From contig JADJNF010000001.1 in NCBI GenBank assembly GCA_016714445.1, positions 868,001-932,000 of the forward strand: DNA of 64,000 nt, written 5' to 3'. The stretch comes from Saprospiraceae bacterium (GTDB lineage Bacteria; Bacteroidota; Bacteroidia; Chitinophagales; Saprospiraceae). Below, in pieces: positions 8,242 to 17,595 of the stretch (position 1 is its first letter; each line of letters starts with the position of its first letter). The notes under the pieces are model-generated. The model was not told the origin of the DNA, made no database searches, and worked only from the letters and a program-made list of their open reading frames with translations. A program made the translations under genes and the position numbers.

Positions 8242-9561
8242 ATGAAACGATCAGTAGTTTTATTTGCTGCAGTTGTGTTGTTGTTCTTAATTTCCTGCAA
8301 ACATGACGAATTATCTCAAACAGATAAAATATTACACAATCTCATACCGGACAAAACGCGATACATCCTGCCGGATGAAAAAAACCTCGCAGAAATTCCT
8401 CAATTCCCTGTGAATCCCTTAACACCCGAAAAGGTGGAGCTTGGAAAAAAAATATTTTTTGATCCCATCTTTGCCAATGAAGCAAAAAGATATGATATGA
8501 AATATACCTATACCTGTTCAACCTGCCACGTAGTAGAGTCGGGATTCAGAGCGGGTCGCATGCAAGGTATTGCGGATGGTGGTTATGGATTTGGCAATAA
8601 AGGTGAAGCCAGAATAAAATATCCTTATTATGCCAATGACAGTATAGATGCACAAGGGGCAAGACCACTAGCCCAACTGAATGTAGCCTATGTTGAAAAT
8701 ACCTTCTGGAGTGGGGCATTCGGGTCTGAAGGAAAAAACTCCGGATTGGATCACATATTTGGTGTACACATTCCATTGACAGAAGTCAATAAACTTGGAT
8801 TACCGGCATTAGAATCTCAAAATATTGAAGGATTAGGAGTACACAGACAACAATTCACTAAAAAAATAGTCGAAGACGCCGGATACAAAGAACTTTTCGA
8901 CAAGGCTCTTCCTGATCTTCCTGAAGAAGAAAGATATACCCGAAAAGGTGCAAGTTTTGCCATTTCAGCCTTTCTAAGACAATTGCTTACTACTCAGGCG
9001 CCTTTTCAACTTTGGCTCAAAGGAGATGAAGATGCTATGACAGATCAACAAAAAAAAGGTGCAGCACTTTTTTTCGGAAAGGCAGGATGTACAGGATGTC
9101 ACTACGAAAAAAATCTGGGCTCTATGAAATTTGAAGCGCTTGGCGTAGATGATTTGTACGAACATGGTGGACTGAATACCGGGCCAAACGATGCCAGAAA
9201 TCTTGGCAGAGCGTTTTTTACCAATCGACCTGAAGATAAGTTCAAATTCAGAACACCACAATTATATAATATGGGAGATAGTGGTCCTTACTTTCATGGT
9301 GGTAGTATAGAGACAATCGAAGGAGTTATAAAATATTTTAATACTGGTAAAAAACAAAACCAAAGGGTTCCGGATAGTCAGTTGTCTTCATTTATTCGTC
9401 CTTTAGGATTGACAGACGAGGAAGTAGCAGATCTTACAGAATTTGTAAAAAATGGCCTAAGAGATCCTAATTTAAAAAGATACAAACCTGATAGTGTACC
9501 ATCAGGTTTGTGTTTTCCAAATAATGATCCCTCTTCAAAAGTGGATATGGGATGTAATTGA
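8242..9561 (+). CDS. Di-heme cytochrome c peroxidase (CcpA/MauG family) lipoprotein
   Basis: 439 residues. A lipoprotein signal (LLFLISCKHD) is followed by the two-domain bacterial di-heme peroxidase: heme site CSTCH at 92-96 and CTGCH at 283-287, with the downstream segment RTPQLYNMGDSGPYFHGG typical of the second domain. The family reduces H2O2 to water with electrons from small cytochromes; MauG relatives oxidise proteins instead, so the exact reaction is open. There is no third CxxCH. It is anchored in a membrane facing the periplasm. A terminator hairpin follows. A Crp/Fnr-type dyad upstream suggests control by oxygen or redox state. Confidence 0.92.
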   Translation: MKRSVVLFAAVVLLFLISCKHDELSQTDKILHNLIPDKTRYILPDEKNLAEIPQFPVNPLTPEKVELGKKIFFDPIFANEAKRYDMKYTYTCSTCHVVESGFRAGRMQGIADGGYGFGNKGEARIKYPYYANDSIDAQGARPLAQLNVAYVENTFWSGAFGSEGKNSGLDHIFGVHIPLTEVNKLGLPALESQNIEGLGVHRQQFTKKIVEDAGYKELFDKALPDLPEEERYTRKGASFAISAFLRQLLTTQAPFQLWLKGDEDAMTDQQKKGAALFFGKAGCTGCHYEKNLGSMKFEALGVDDLYEHGGLNTGPNDARNLGRAFFTNRPEDKFKFRTPQLYNMGDSGPYFHGGSIETIEGVIKYFNTGKKQNQRVPDSQLSSFIRPLGLTDEEVADLTEFVKNGLRDPNLKRYKPDSVPSGLCFPNNDPSSKVDMGCN

Positions 9562-9584
9562 TTAATTGCTAAGTTATTCGATGT

Positions 9585-9616
9585 AAAGGCAATCTCAAGG
9601 TTGCCTTTCTTTTTTT
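9585..9616 (+). terminator. Rho-independent terminator after the peroxidase gene
   Basis: Stem AAAGGCAA (9585-9592) pairs with TTGCCTTT (9601-9608) across an 8-nt loop, followed by a T-run to 9616. Confidence 0.85.
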
Positions 9617-9833
9617 AAAAACTTGTATTTAATGATATTTTATTAAAAAGTAATCCCTGATTCCTTGTTTGTATTCATCTTTAGAATTAGGCAGGAGTAA
9701 TGATTGGCGTAAATTTTTTAACATTTAGTTTTGATATTTGACAAATGGGTAATAGTACAAGACAAAACTTTTTTCACTAAATTTGCAACTTGGAAGCTTT
9801 TTACATAATTTTTTATCACGATTAAACTAGGAT

Positions 9834-11030
9834 TTGGAAAAATACCGAATACCACTCATTTCATTTTTTATCCTGATACTTGCCATTGTGTATATGGAAA
9901 TGTTTCTGGAAGATTATAAAGTGATCGTGCCATTGTCCAAATCCTGGGAAAAAGCTCTGCCTCATCAGGAAATACCCCAAGGACTGGTTTCTTTGCAAGC
10001 CAAATCATGTGGAACCTGTCATGTGCAACATTATCAGGAATGGCAAAAATCGACACACGCACAGGCATGGAAGGACCTACAGTTTCAGGCAGAACTAAAG
10101 AAGGAAAGCAGCCCGTTTATGTGCATCAATTGCCACATACCCTTACAAAATCAACAGGAGTATATCATCACAGGTTTGGAAAACGGAGACATTTACAAGC
10201 CCGTCAAAACCTTAAATCCAAAATTTGATCCACAATTGCAGCAGGAAGGAATCACATGTGTCAGCTGCCATGTCAGAAATAATGTCATCATAGGCCCGAA
10301 AGGTAGCCTACTCGCTCCTCATGCTGTCATCAAAGATACCATACACCTGTCAGAAAATCTCTGTATCAGTTGCCACAACGCCAATGCAGTGGTCACGCCT
10401 ACCCTTGCTTGTTCGTTTGAGACCGGAGACGAGTGGAAAGCCGGACCATTTTTCGGCAAAAAAAACTGTATCAGTTGTCATATGCCGGAAACACACAGAT
10501 CCATTGTGGCAGGTATGCCCCCTCGCAAAAGTCGGTTCCATAGTTTTCCTGCTTCCGGTATTCCCAAGCTGGACACTTTAAAGCCAGAGCGCCTGGAGAG
10601 TCTTTCATTCAAGCCTTCCCAACTCAAAAAAACATACCGGGAATCAGACAGTCTGCAGTTCAGTCTAAGTCTTACCAATGACTTTGCCGGGCATAAAGTA
10701 CCATCTGGTAATCCCGAACGGTTCATCATGGTAGTTATGACCATTTATGATAAAAATAACCTCCCTATTCATACGGTTACCGGTCGGATCGGTGAACATT
10801 GGGAATGGCATCCTGAAGCAAAAAAAATAAGCGACAACAATCTTGATCCCGGAGAAACAAGAACATTTAAACTTCAATACCTGATGGCAGACGCAGGGAA
10901 ATATAAGCTGAAAGTGAAAGTTTCAAAACATCGTCTCACCCCTGAGTCCGCGGCGTACAATAAATTGGGCAATAATTATCCGCTGTTTATTGATGTGTAT
11001 GAAAAAGTTTATGATATTCAGGTCTTGTGA
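9834..11030 (+). CDS. Membrane-anchored multiheme cytochrome c (five CxxCH)
   Basis: 398 residues with five c-type heme sites: CGTCH (59-63), CINCH (97-101), CVSCH, CISCH and CISCH, all in the first ~215 residues. The first sites resemble the cytochrome c554 family (SCGTCHVQHYQEWQKSTHAQAW). The C-terminal ~170 residues have no heme and look like a beta domain. The only start that keeps the N-terminal anchor (IPLISFFILILAIVYMEMF) is TTG at 9834; an in-frame TAG lies 6 bases before it and the next ATG (9894) would remove the anchor. A -7 match TAAATTTG sits at 9778-9785. Likely periplasmic electron transfer, possibly linked to the peroxidase just upstream; the partner is not known. Confidence 0.85.
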   Translation: MEKYRIPLISFFILILAIVYMEMFLEDYKVIVPLSKSWEKALPHQEIPQGLVSLQAKSCGTCHVQHYQEWQKSTHAQAWKDLQFQAELKKESSPFMCINCHIPLQNQQEYIITGLENGDIYKPVKTLNPKFDPQLQQEGITCVSCHVRNNVIIGPKGSLLAPHAVIKDTIHLSENLCISCHNANAVVTPTLACSFETGDEWKAGPFFGKKNCISCHMPETHRSIVAGMPPRKSRFHSFPASGIPKLDTLKPERLESLSFKPSQLKKTYRESDSLQFSLSLTNDFAGHKVPSGNPERFIMVVMTIYDKNNLPIHTVTGRIGEHWEWHPEAKKISDNNLDPGETRTFKLQYLMADAGKYKLKVKVSKHRLTPESAAYNKLGNNYPLFIDVYEKVYDIQVL

Positions 11031-11143
11031 CGTCTGAGCGTATAAATATTTATAACCATTTTTGAAAAAAAAAAAAAATAAAAACCAAATTCTGATTATG
11101 TTCAGGAAATATATTTTTAAGTAGCGTTTCTTTTCATTTCCTG

Positions 11144-11252
11144 TTCAGCTATAATATTTCCCCATTCAGCTGTAAGCTTTTCTTGTTCAGCATTACTTCA
11201 TGCTCATTCAGCAATCTGACTGATTTTGCATCATTTTAATCCCCTATTTTTG
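11144..11252 (+). promoter_or_regulatory. Four 21-bp-phased direct repeats upstream of a -33/-7 promoter
   Basis: TTCAGC occurs at 11144, 11165, 11186 and 11207, each exactly 21 bp apart, and each is followed two bases later by T. Directly downstream is a consensus promoter: TTG at 11226-11228, 16 bp, TATTTTTG at 11245-11252. Repeats on one helix face ending just before the -33 look like an activator platform. LytTR regulators use direct repeats with about this spacing, but the core here does not match a LytTR consensus I know. Confidence 0.6.
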
Positions 11253-11360
11253 TTGTGTTGTTTTACCGTTTATTCATTACAATTCTCAGGCATTTTTGAA
11301 TTCAGTCGGATAAAATCCTTTTAAAATATTCATTTTTTCAATCATTAAATATAATAAATC

Positions 11361-12158
11361 ATGAAAAATTTTCTTTATGGACTAACTGTCCTGTGTTTAG
11401 CCTTTACCACATCGTGCTCTAAAGATGACAGTCTGACTGATGACCTTTCCACTAACCTTGTCAGCAATAGAAACATTGAAAATTCAGGTATCTGGTTTGT
11501 AACCCTTTTTTCTGAAGATGATAGAAATCAGACCAACCATTTTGTTGGATATAGTTTTGAATTCAAATCAAATGGACTCATCACTGCATCTAAAGCCGGT
11601 GTGCTCATCCCTGGTACCTGGAAATATGTAACGGATAGTGGAAAATCAAAGGTCTTCATCGGATTTTCAAGTGGTGGCATTTTTGATGAAATATCTGAAG
11701 ACTGGGAACTATTACAGGAATCCGACAGCAGCATTAAACTAAAACATGTAAGTGGTGGAAATGGAGGATTGGACCTCCTGGAATTTGGACGTTCACCTGG
11801 GTCAGGGAGTACCGGTGTCGGAACAACAACTACCACAACTGTTCCTTCGGGATCATGGAAAGTAACGAGATATCTGGACAAAGACAAAAACAGGACTTCA
11901 TACTATACGGGGTATAGCTTTGATTTCAAATCCGGCGGAGTGATCACAGCGACTAAAGGTTCAACAATTATCCAAGGCTCCTGGAAAAATATAGTGGATA
12001 GTGGAAAATCTAAAATGGTATTCACCTTCCCTGTACAAAATAAATTTGATGAGCTCAATGACGATTGGGAAGTCATCTTACAAAACGCCACTTCTATCCA
12101 ACTAAAAAATGTAAGCGGTGGAAATGGAGGTACATCTTACCTTGATTTTGGGAAATAA
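11361..12158 (+). CDS. Lipoprotein with two tandem copies of one domain
   Basis: 265 residues. A lipoprotein signal (VLCLAFTTSCSKDD) is followed by two ~95-residue copies of the same domain joined by a Gly/Ser/Thr linker (GSGSTGVGTTTTTT). Matching blocks include FVGYSFEFKSNGLITASK against YTGYSFDFKSGGVITATK, and SDSSIKLKHVSGGNGG against NATSIQLKNVSGGNGG. The pattern suggests a small beta-barrel or lipocalin-like fold, but I do not recognise a family. The gene is alone between a promoter with four phased repeats and a bidirectional terminator, which implies specific regulation. Confidence 0.8.
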   Translation: MKNFLYGLTVLCLAFTTSCSKDDSLTDDLSTNLVSNRNIENSGIWFVTLFSEDDRNQTNHFVGYSFEFKSNGLITASKAGVLIPGTWKYVTDSGKSKVFIGFSSGGIFDEISEDWELLQESDSSIKLKHVSGGNGGLDLLEFGRSPGSGSTGVGTTTTTTVPSGSWKVTRYLDKDKNRTSYYTGYSFDFKSGGVITATKGSTIIQGSWKNIVDSGKSKMVFTFPVQNKFDELNDDWEVILQNATSIQLKNVSGGNGGTSYLDFGK

Positions 12159-12187
12159 GAAAGTAAAATATTCAGATTTTGTTCTCT

Positions 12188-12222
12188 AAAGCAGTATGTA
12201 ACCTCATGGTATATACTGCTTT
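12188..12222. terminator. Bidirectional terminator between convergent genes
   Basis: AAAGCAGTAT (12188-12197) pairs with ATACTGCTTT (12213-12222); T-rich flank on the plus side (TTATTATTTT) and A/T-rich sequence on the other. It separates the plus-strand lipoprotein gene from the minus-strand fibre operon. Confidence 0.75.
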
Positions 12223-12297
12223 ATTATTTTGCAATTTGGAATGTAATACATAATTTTTCAATATTTAACCTAAGGTCAAAAATAAAAGAAATCCTGA

Positions 12298-13899
12298 TCA
12301 GGTAAGGGTTACCCTTAGATTTCTACCCACACGAGCTATGGAAACTGATCTACCGGATAAGTTAGTACCCAGAGTTGGAGTAGTACCATTCATCGGGTCA
12401 GAAGAAGAAATGATATTGTAGGTGCCTGTCGGCATGGCTTGCATAAGATTTACTTTGGTAGTAGTGCCTAGTTTACATGTACCATTTACCTGAATTCTTG
12501 ACAATGTGCTACCATTGCTGAAAACATTTATAGCCGCTGTAGAGCCGTTTGTAAATTCAAGGTCATCTACGGTAAAAATACCTGCATTTCCGGTACCTGT
12601 CCCACCCATAATTTTGCCATTGCTATTTACTATTGTAGTGGCAGAATTGGACAAATTGCCAGTACCGCCCAAGACACCATTATTTATGGTCGTCGTTCCG
12701 CTATAAGTGCTGGTGCCATTCAGCAATTGTGTTCCGGTTCCTGTTTTAATGATAGACAAATCTCCGCCACCATCAATGATAGTTCCTGAAAAAGTACCAC
12801 TCCCATTATCATTTCCTAAACTAAAAGTTGCATCTGAAGTTGTCTCAGGGTGAATTGCAACTCGTCCCGAACCAGTCAGTGTCCCCATGACAGGACTGGT
12901 TGTAACAGATGAGTTGATCACTATGTCACCATTACATTCTATCGGATTGCTATTGGCGGCATTAGATGCATTAAACTGGAATGCTTTGCCTGCCAATACC
13001 AATATTTTTGCCGTAAAACTATTTGCATTATTATCAAAAGTTACCCTTGCACCCTGACCAATACTAATGTTATAGGTGCCATTGCCATTAATAGTGATAT
13101 TAGTAACTGCCCCTGAAATAATTCCTTCAAATGAACTTCTGTCATTGGATGCATCAAAAAAGATGACATCTTTGCCCAGATCAATATTTCCGGAATGTTG
13201 TGTATTAAACCCTGCAGAATATGCACCGATGGTAACTGTTCCCGTACCTAAACCGGACACTACGATATCAGTAGAAGGTGTAGTACTACCCGCCCAACGC
13301 CATTCAGTATTGCTGGTTCCTGTCGAAGCATCTCCCATGATTACTGATGAAGTGCCCAAAGCATTCGATGCACCCACATAAATACCTCCTTGGCTGATGG
13401 TCAGTAAACCTGAATATGAATTATTTCCTGTAAGTGTCAAATTTGCATTTCCTTTTTTTATATAGTTTGCACTTCCTTGCAATATGGATGAAATCGTTGC
13501 ATTTTGATTAACTCCCCAAAGTCCACCCTGAAGGTTTAAAGTACCATTTTGAATGGTAAAATTACCCGAAGGCGTAGCATCAAAAATTAAATTTTTAACA
13601 TTCTGAGTACCTGAAACCGAAACTGTACCAGCTGCTCCTGTCCCTGGATTTCCACCAAAAGTAGCACTGGAACCACCCACCCAAATCTGATTGGCTCCTG
13701 TTGGTGACTTTAGCCATGTTAGATTTGTTGTATTCCATGTGCCACTACCATTATTTACTACACCATTTGATGCTGTGTTGTCCCAAATAAAAGCGTTGGC
13801 TTGATTTGCATTAAAATATCTATTGGCAGGTAAAAGTTGCGCGACCAACTGAAGGGGAATACAAAATAATAAACAAATCCAATTTTTCATACTACCCAT
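12298..13899 (-). CDS. Secreted beta-helix protein with autotransporter-associated repeats
   Basis: 533 residues with a signal peptide (WICLLFCIPLQLVAQ). The body is low-complexity Gly/Asn/Thr/Ser sequence with PATR-like (autotransporter-associated beta strand) repeats: IKKGNANLTLTGNNSYSGLL and IIKTGTGTQLLNGTSTYSGT, each followed by an I-x-x-G strand. It should fold as a right-handed beta-helix outside the cell. There is no autotransporter barrel and no obvious T9SS tail, so how it is exported is unclear. It is the last gene of the four-gene operon; start at 13899 or the Met at 13890. Confidence 0.75.
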   Translation of the reverse strand: MGSMKNWICLLFCIPLQLVAQLLPANRYFNANQANAFIWDNTASNGVVNNGSGTWNTTNLTWLKSPTGANQIWVGGSSATFGGNPGTGAAGTVSVSGTQNVKNLIFDATPSGNFTIQNGTLNLQGGLWGVNQNATISSILQGSANYIKKGNANLTLTGNNSYSGLLTISQGGIYVGASNALGTSSVIMGDASTGTSNTEWRWAGSTTPSTDIVVSGLGTGTVTIGAYSAGFNTQHSGNIDLGKDVIFFDASNDRSSFEGIISGAVTNITINGNGTYNISIGQGARVTFDNNANSFTAKILVLAGKAFQFNASNAANSNPIECNGDIVINSSVTTSPVMGTLTGSGRVAIHPETTSDATFSLGNDNGSGTFSGTIIDGGGDLSIIKTGTGTQLLNGTSTYSGTTTINNGVLGGTGNLSNSATTIVNSNGKIMGGTGTGNAGIFTVDDLEFTNGSTAAINVFSNGSTLSRIQVNGTCKLGTTTKVNLMQAMPTGTYNIISSSDPMNGTTPTLGTNLSGRSVSIARVGRNLRVTLT

Positions 13900-13902
13900 C
13901 TA

Positions 13903-15684
13903 TTATTGAACATCACCACTTAATACCGAAGAGTTTGTTGCCCTTACTTCCAATCCTGCTTTTGCCCATCTTCCGCTGGTAGTAGTTCCTCCCCATCGGT
14001 TGTTGACCGACATTCCGCCGCTTCCCGCAATCGTGATTTGACCCGTACCTGCCTGTGTGATACTGACCTGAAATCCAGCCGCCAATGTGCTTGGGACAGT
14101 TAAAGAAATAGCAGAATTTGATGTAAAATCAAGGATCTTACCATGATCAGCAGCCGACAAAGTATAACTTGCACCAGCTACTGTTACTACAGGAAATACT
14201 CCGAATACTGCTGGTTTCCAAGTACTTAGTGTGGCATCCCAAGTCAGTACCTGACCATCAGCCGGTGCAGTACTTGCTATATTCCTACCAGTCAATTGAT
14301 TGGCATTCCAATGTGATGCTGTATTATTTATATTGATGTCTGTCCCTGTGGTGGTCACTGAAGCTGAAGTGGTGGCTGTCACTAAACCGATTTTATTATT
14401 AAAATTGGTCCAATCTCCGGAACTGAGTGCTCCCCTATTGGTAGCCGAAGCCGTCGGAATATTGAATGTGTGTGTACTGCCTGATGAAGTAACGCCTACG
14501 TCCGAACCGGAAGTACCTGTAGAAAAAGTTTGTATCAATCCCGTCAGCCCGTTGATGGATGTAATGCCTCCATCGGCATAATTCGGAATATTGAGTACGC
14601 CAGTTGTGGCATTATATGTTGCAGCGCCACTTGTACCTGTGGTTGTGAGTGACACAGCACTTCTTGATCTTGCATTGGTAAAATACAGATTGGTCCCTTC
14701 TGAGACAGCCGTTGTATTTAAGGTTTGCCAGGTTTTGTCTCCTCTGTAATATTGGGTAGTGGTTCCAGATAAGACAGCTCCTTCTTTATTGTTAAAATTG
14801 GTCCAATCTCCGGAACTGAGTGCTCCCCTATTGGTAGCCGAAGCCGTTGGAATATTGAATGTGTGTGTACTGCCTGTTGAAGTAATTCCTACATCTGAAC
14901 CAGAAGTTCCTGTAGAAAAAGTTTGTATCAAGCCCGACAGCCCGTTGATGGATGTAATGCCTCCATCGGCATAATTCGGTATATTGAGTACGCCAGTTGT
15001 GGCATTATATGTTGCAGCGCCACTTGTACCTGTGGTCGTGAGTGACACAGCACTTCTTGATCTTGCATTGGTAAAATACAGATTGGTCCCTTCTGAGACA
15101 GTCGTTGTATTTAAGGTTTGCCAGGTTTTGTCCCCTCTGTAATATTGAGTAGTGGTTCCAGATAAGACAGCTCCTTCTTTATTGTTAAAATTGGTCCAAT
15201 CTCCGGAACTGAGTGCTCCCCTATTTGTAGATGAAGCTGTCGGAATATTGAATGTGTGTGTACTGCCAGATGAGGTAATGCCAATATTAGTTCCTGCTGT
15301 ACCAATGGAAAAAGTTTGAATAGAATTTGTTAATCCATTTAAACTGGTCATTGCATTTCCATTTAACATATTTGCCAGGGATCTGGTAGTTACATTACCA
15401 GAACCATCAGTGGTCATTATATTCGTGTGAGTGGTATTGGTACCCAATCCTGAAAACATGATAGTTCCCGTGGTATGTAATTGTGCTCCGGGATTATTTG
15501 TGCCAATGCCAACTTTACCACCAAATTTATAATAGATATCAGACCCTGAGAGTTGCCATTTACTATTGTCAACATCTTTTGGTGTCCCTTTATGATCTAT
15601 GACTCTAATCAATTGTGCATGGTTTACAGACACTGTAAACCACACACAAATGATAGTTAAAATAATTTTCAATGAATTTTTCAT
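13903..15684 (-). CDS. Secreted phage-tail-fibre-like repeat protein
   Basis: 593 residues with a signal peptide ending near VNHAQ. After an N-terminal KVGIGTNNPGAQLHTTG segment (a motif common in Bacteroidota fibre proteins), a 131-residue unit is repeated more than twice almost unchanged. Each unit has FNIPTASATNRGALSSGDW, TTQYYRGDKTWQTLN and VSEGTNLYFTNARSRSAVSL, blocks that resemble phage tail-fibre shaft repeats. The C-terminal region (GASYTLSAADHGKILDFTS) resembles a fibre tip domain. Likely a cell-surface fibre or adhesin; receptor unknown. It lies four bases from the next gene. Confidence 0.8.
   Translation of the reverse strand: MKNSLKIILTIICVWFTVSVNHAQLIRVIDHKGTPKDVDNSKWQLSGSDIYYKFGGKVGIGTNNPGAQLHTTGTIMFSGLGTNTTHTNIMTTDGSGNVTTRSLANMLNGNAMTSLNGLTNSIQTFSIGTAGTNIGITSSGSTHTFNIPTASSTNRGALSSGDWTNFNNKEGAVLSGTTTQYYRGDKTWQTLNTTTVSEGTNLYFTNARSRSAVSLTTTGTSGAATYNATTGVLNIPNYADGGITSINGLSGLIQTFSTGTSGSDVGITSTGSTHTFNIPTASATNRGALSSGDWTNFNNKEGAVLSGTTTQYYRGDKTWQTLNTTAVSEGTNLYFTNARSRSAVSLTTTGTSGAATYNATTGVLNIPNYADGGITSINGLTGLIQTFSTGTSGSDVGVTSSGSTHTFNIPTASATNRGALSSGDWTNFNNKIGLVTATTSASVTTTGTDININNTASHWNANQLTGRNIASTAPADGQVLTWDATLSTWKPAVFGVFPVVTVAGASYTLSAADHGKILDFTSNSAISLTVPSTLAAGFQVSITQAGTGQITIAGSGGMSVNNRWGGTTTSGRWAKAGLEVRATNSSVLSGDVQ
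14385..15320 (-). repeat. 393-bp in-gene tandem repeat, ~2.4 copies
   Basis: The landmark GTCCAATCTCCGG occurs at 14408, 14801 and 15194, exactly 393 bp (131 codons) apart, and the surrounding DNA is nearly identical even at silent positions. The repeat is therefore recent or kept uniform by recombination, and copy number may change in frame. Confidence 0.9.
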
Positions 15685-15710
15685 TTACTGATTTTCAAAA
15701 TTATCTGGTA

Positions 15711-16598
15711 TTATTTCACCCATTGCACTTCAAAAATATCTCCTGCCAAAACTGCCCAATCGACAGTTGGGGTTAATGTTACTGTTCCTGCAGCCGTTGA
15801 ATAGTCTTCACCTGCCACCAATTTTGCTCCATTTCTGAATACCCAGACCTTGGAAGCTAAAGCGGGCATGTTTGCAACCGTAATGGTTGTTTGGCCCAAT
15901 GAAGCTGAAATCTTCACTTCTCCACTTTGCACCACAGACTCACGGTTTACTTTTTTGAGTGTACCATCAGATGATGTGACTACCAAACTATCTGCTCCAA
16001 GATTACCGCCTTGTAATCCTGCAATTTTCAAAACATTGGTGCCATCTGTGGTGATCGTAGTCGCTTGATTAAGTGTACCACCGAGTCTAACTGTATTGCC
16101 TGTTTTGGTCAATCCATTTTCGAAAGTAAGTGCATTAAATAATTTGGATGCAGAAATCCATTTTAGTGTTCCATTCGCGGGATCTACTACCATGACACTA
16201 TCTGCAGATGTACTTCCTGATGTCAGGCCCCTGATTTGCATAAAATTAGATTCAGAAGTTACAATGGTCGCATTTGTACTTAGTGTTCCTCCCAATGCCA
16301 AAGATTTACCGCTTTTTGTCAGTCCATTACCTACAGAATTTAAATAAGCGGCAAGCATAGATGAAGTATCAGCATACTTTACATAATCTGTACCGATTTC
16401 ATTTTCTAAATTGCTTAATTGTTTCGGAGTGACATAGAGCGTCAAACTGTCCTTTTGTGTAATAATTTTTGAGTTAGTTGCCTTCAGTACATACTTTATT
16501 GTACCCTTATTATCCACTACTTTTGTGGAGTCAAGCTGTGCATTGGCGGTGAAGCCAATTAAAAGTAATAAACCAACGAGTAAAAGATACTGCTTCAT
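15711..16598 (-). CDS. Secreted fibre-operon protein with internal duplication
   Basis: 295 residues with a signal peptide (LLLVGLLLLIGFTANAQ). A ~75-residue unit occurs twice: NGLTKSGKSLALGGTLSTNA...IRGLTSGSTSADSVMVVD and NGLTKTGNTVRLGGTLNQAT...IAGLQGGNLGADSLVV. The C-terminus (VWVFRNGAKLVAGEDYST) resembles that of the next upstream gene (VQVYRNGVRISATYF). This suggests the two proteins share a fibre or assembly domain. No enzyme motif. Third from last in the operon; function unknown, likely structural. Confidence 0.75.
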   Translation of the reverse strand: MKQYLLLVGLLLLIGFTANAQLDSTKVVDNKGTIKYVLKATNSKIITQKDSLTLYVTPKQLSNLENEIGTDYVKYADTSSMLAAYLNSVGNGLTKSGKSLALGGTLSTNATIVTSESNFMQIRGLTSGSTSADSVMVVDPANGTLKWISASKLFNALTFENGLTKTGNTVRLGGTLNQATTITTDGTNVLKIAGLQGGNLGADSLVVTSSDGTLKKVNRESVVQSGEVKISASLGQTTITVANMPALASKVWVFRNGAKLVAGEDYSTAAGTVTLTPTVDWAVLAGDIFEVQWVK

Positions 16599-16647
16599 GT
16601 TTAAATTTAATTTTGTGTTTTATAAATAAAATAAATGATTAAAAAAG

Positions 16648-17595
16648 TTAATTATACTGAACAATTCTGATTTCATCTCCTGCATAACAGCTGACACCTT
16701 CTTCCAATTTTATAGTATTGGCATTGAAGTATGTAGCACTTATTCTTACTCCATTCCTGTATACTTGTACTTTTTTGATATCAATGATGGTGTCAGGAGT
16801 CTCAAATAGCATCTGACCTTCTTCTCCGATTTGCATCGTTTCATTCACTGAAATTAATAATGAGCTGTTTATTTTGCTTAGCACTCCAGTCGAAGGGTGA
16901 ATGGCAAGCATTTCGTTCTGATGTATTTCGCCATTTTGTAATCCTGTTATGGACAAAGTATTGGATTGGGTGGTATTGATGGTTGTTGGTTTGATTAATT
17001 GGCCTCCCAACTCAATTTTATTGTCTACGTTTTTACTTATCCCATTCTGCACAGAAATAGCAGATTGAATGAGTTGCGGATTTAGATAATATTTGCCATC
17101 AGTGCCCATGGTCAGCAGGTTTCCGGAATCATTGCTTAGTCCCATCTTTGCACTCCAACCTTCACCATCAAAATAATGCAAATTTCCGGAAGGCAACTCA
17201 ATATAAAAGTCTCCTTCAGTAGGAAATTTTGGGTTATTTAGGTCAGGCGAACCTGTTCCTGAATAAATAGAAACATTACCTTCTGCAATTTTGGACCATC
17301 TCTGACCATTCCAGTAATAAAATCCAGGTGTAAGATCACTGGAGTACCTTGTATTGTAAACTAATAAACTGATTTTATTTCCATGCGTAATGGTAGTATT
17401 GTCGGTCAGTCCAGTCAATTCCACACGGGGTATTAACATTCCTTTATCTGCCGATACGATGTCAAGTATAGCAGATAAATCAGGTGAAGACGTGCCTACT
17501 CCGACATTTCCTGACCCAATCTGGCCAAAAGATATAGTACTTATTAAAAATAATACTACAACATAAAATAACTTTCTCAACGGATATATGTGCAT
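16648..17595 (-). CDS. Secreted fibre-operon protein with VGIGT/LIPR N-terminal domain
   Basis: 315 residues. Signal peptide (LFYVVVLFLISTISFGQ), then the Bacteroidota surface motif NVGVGTSSPDLSAILDIVSA and KGMLIPRVELTGL, followed by FYYWNGQRWSKI and FYIELPSGNLHYFDGEGW, and the same GLxxG and VYRNG segments as in the gene downstream. It is the first gene of the four-gene operon, so it may be the base or cap of a surface fibre whose shaft is the 593-residue protein. That assembly order is inference. Confidence 0.75.
   Translation of the reverse strand: MHIYPLRKLFYVVVLFLISTISFGQIGSGNVGVGTSSPDLSAILDIVSADKGMLIPRVELTGLTDNTTITHGNKISLLVYNTRYSSDLTPGFYYWNGQRWSKIAEGNVSIYSGTGSPDLNNPKFPTEGDFYIELPSGNLHYFDGEGWSAKMGLSNDSGNLLTMGTDGKYYLNPQLIQSAISVQNGISKNVDNKIELGGQLIKPTTINTTQSNTLSITGLQNGEIHQNEMLAIHPSTGVLSKINSSLLISVNETMQIGEEGQMLFETPDTIIDIKKVQVYRNGVRISATYFNANTIKLEEGVSCYAGDEIRIVQYN

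Noticed and set aside
14300..14974. Plus-strand ORFs opposite the fibre gene
   Set aside because: They mirror the 393-bp repeat in antisense and have no features of their own.
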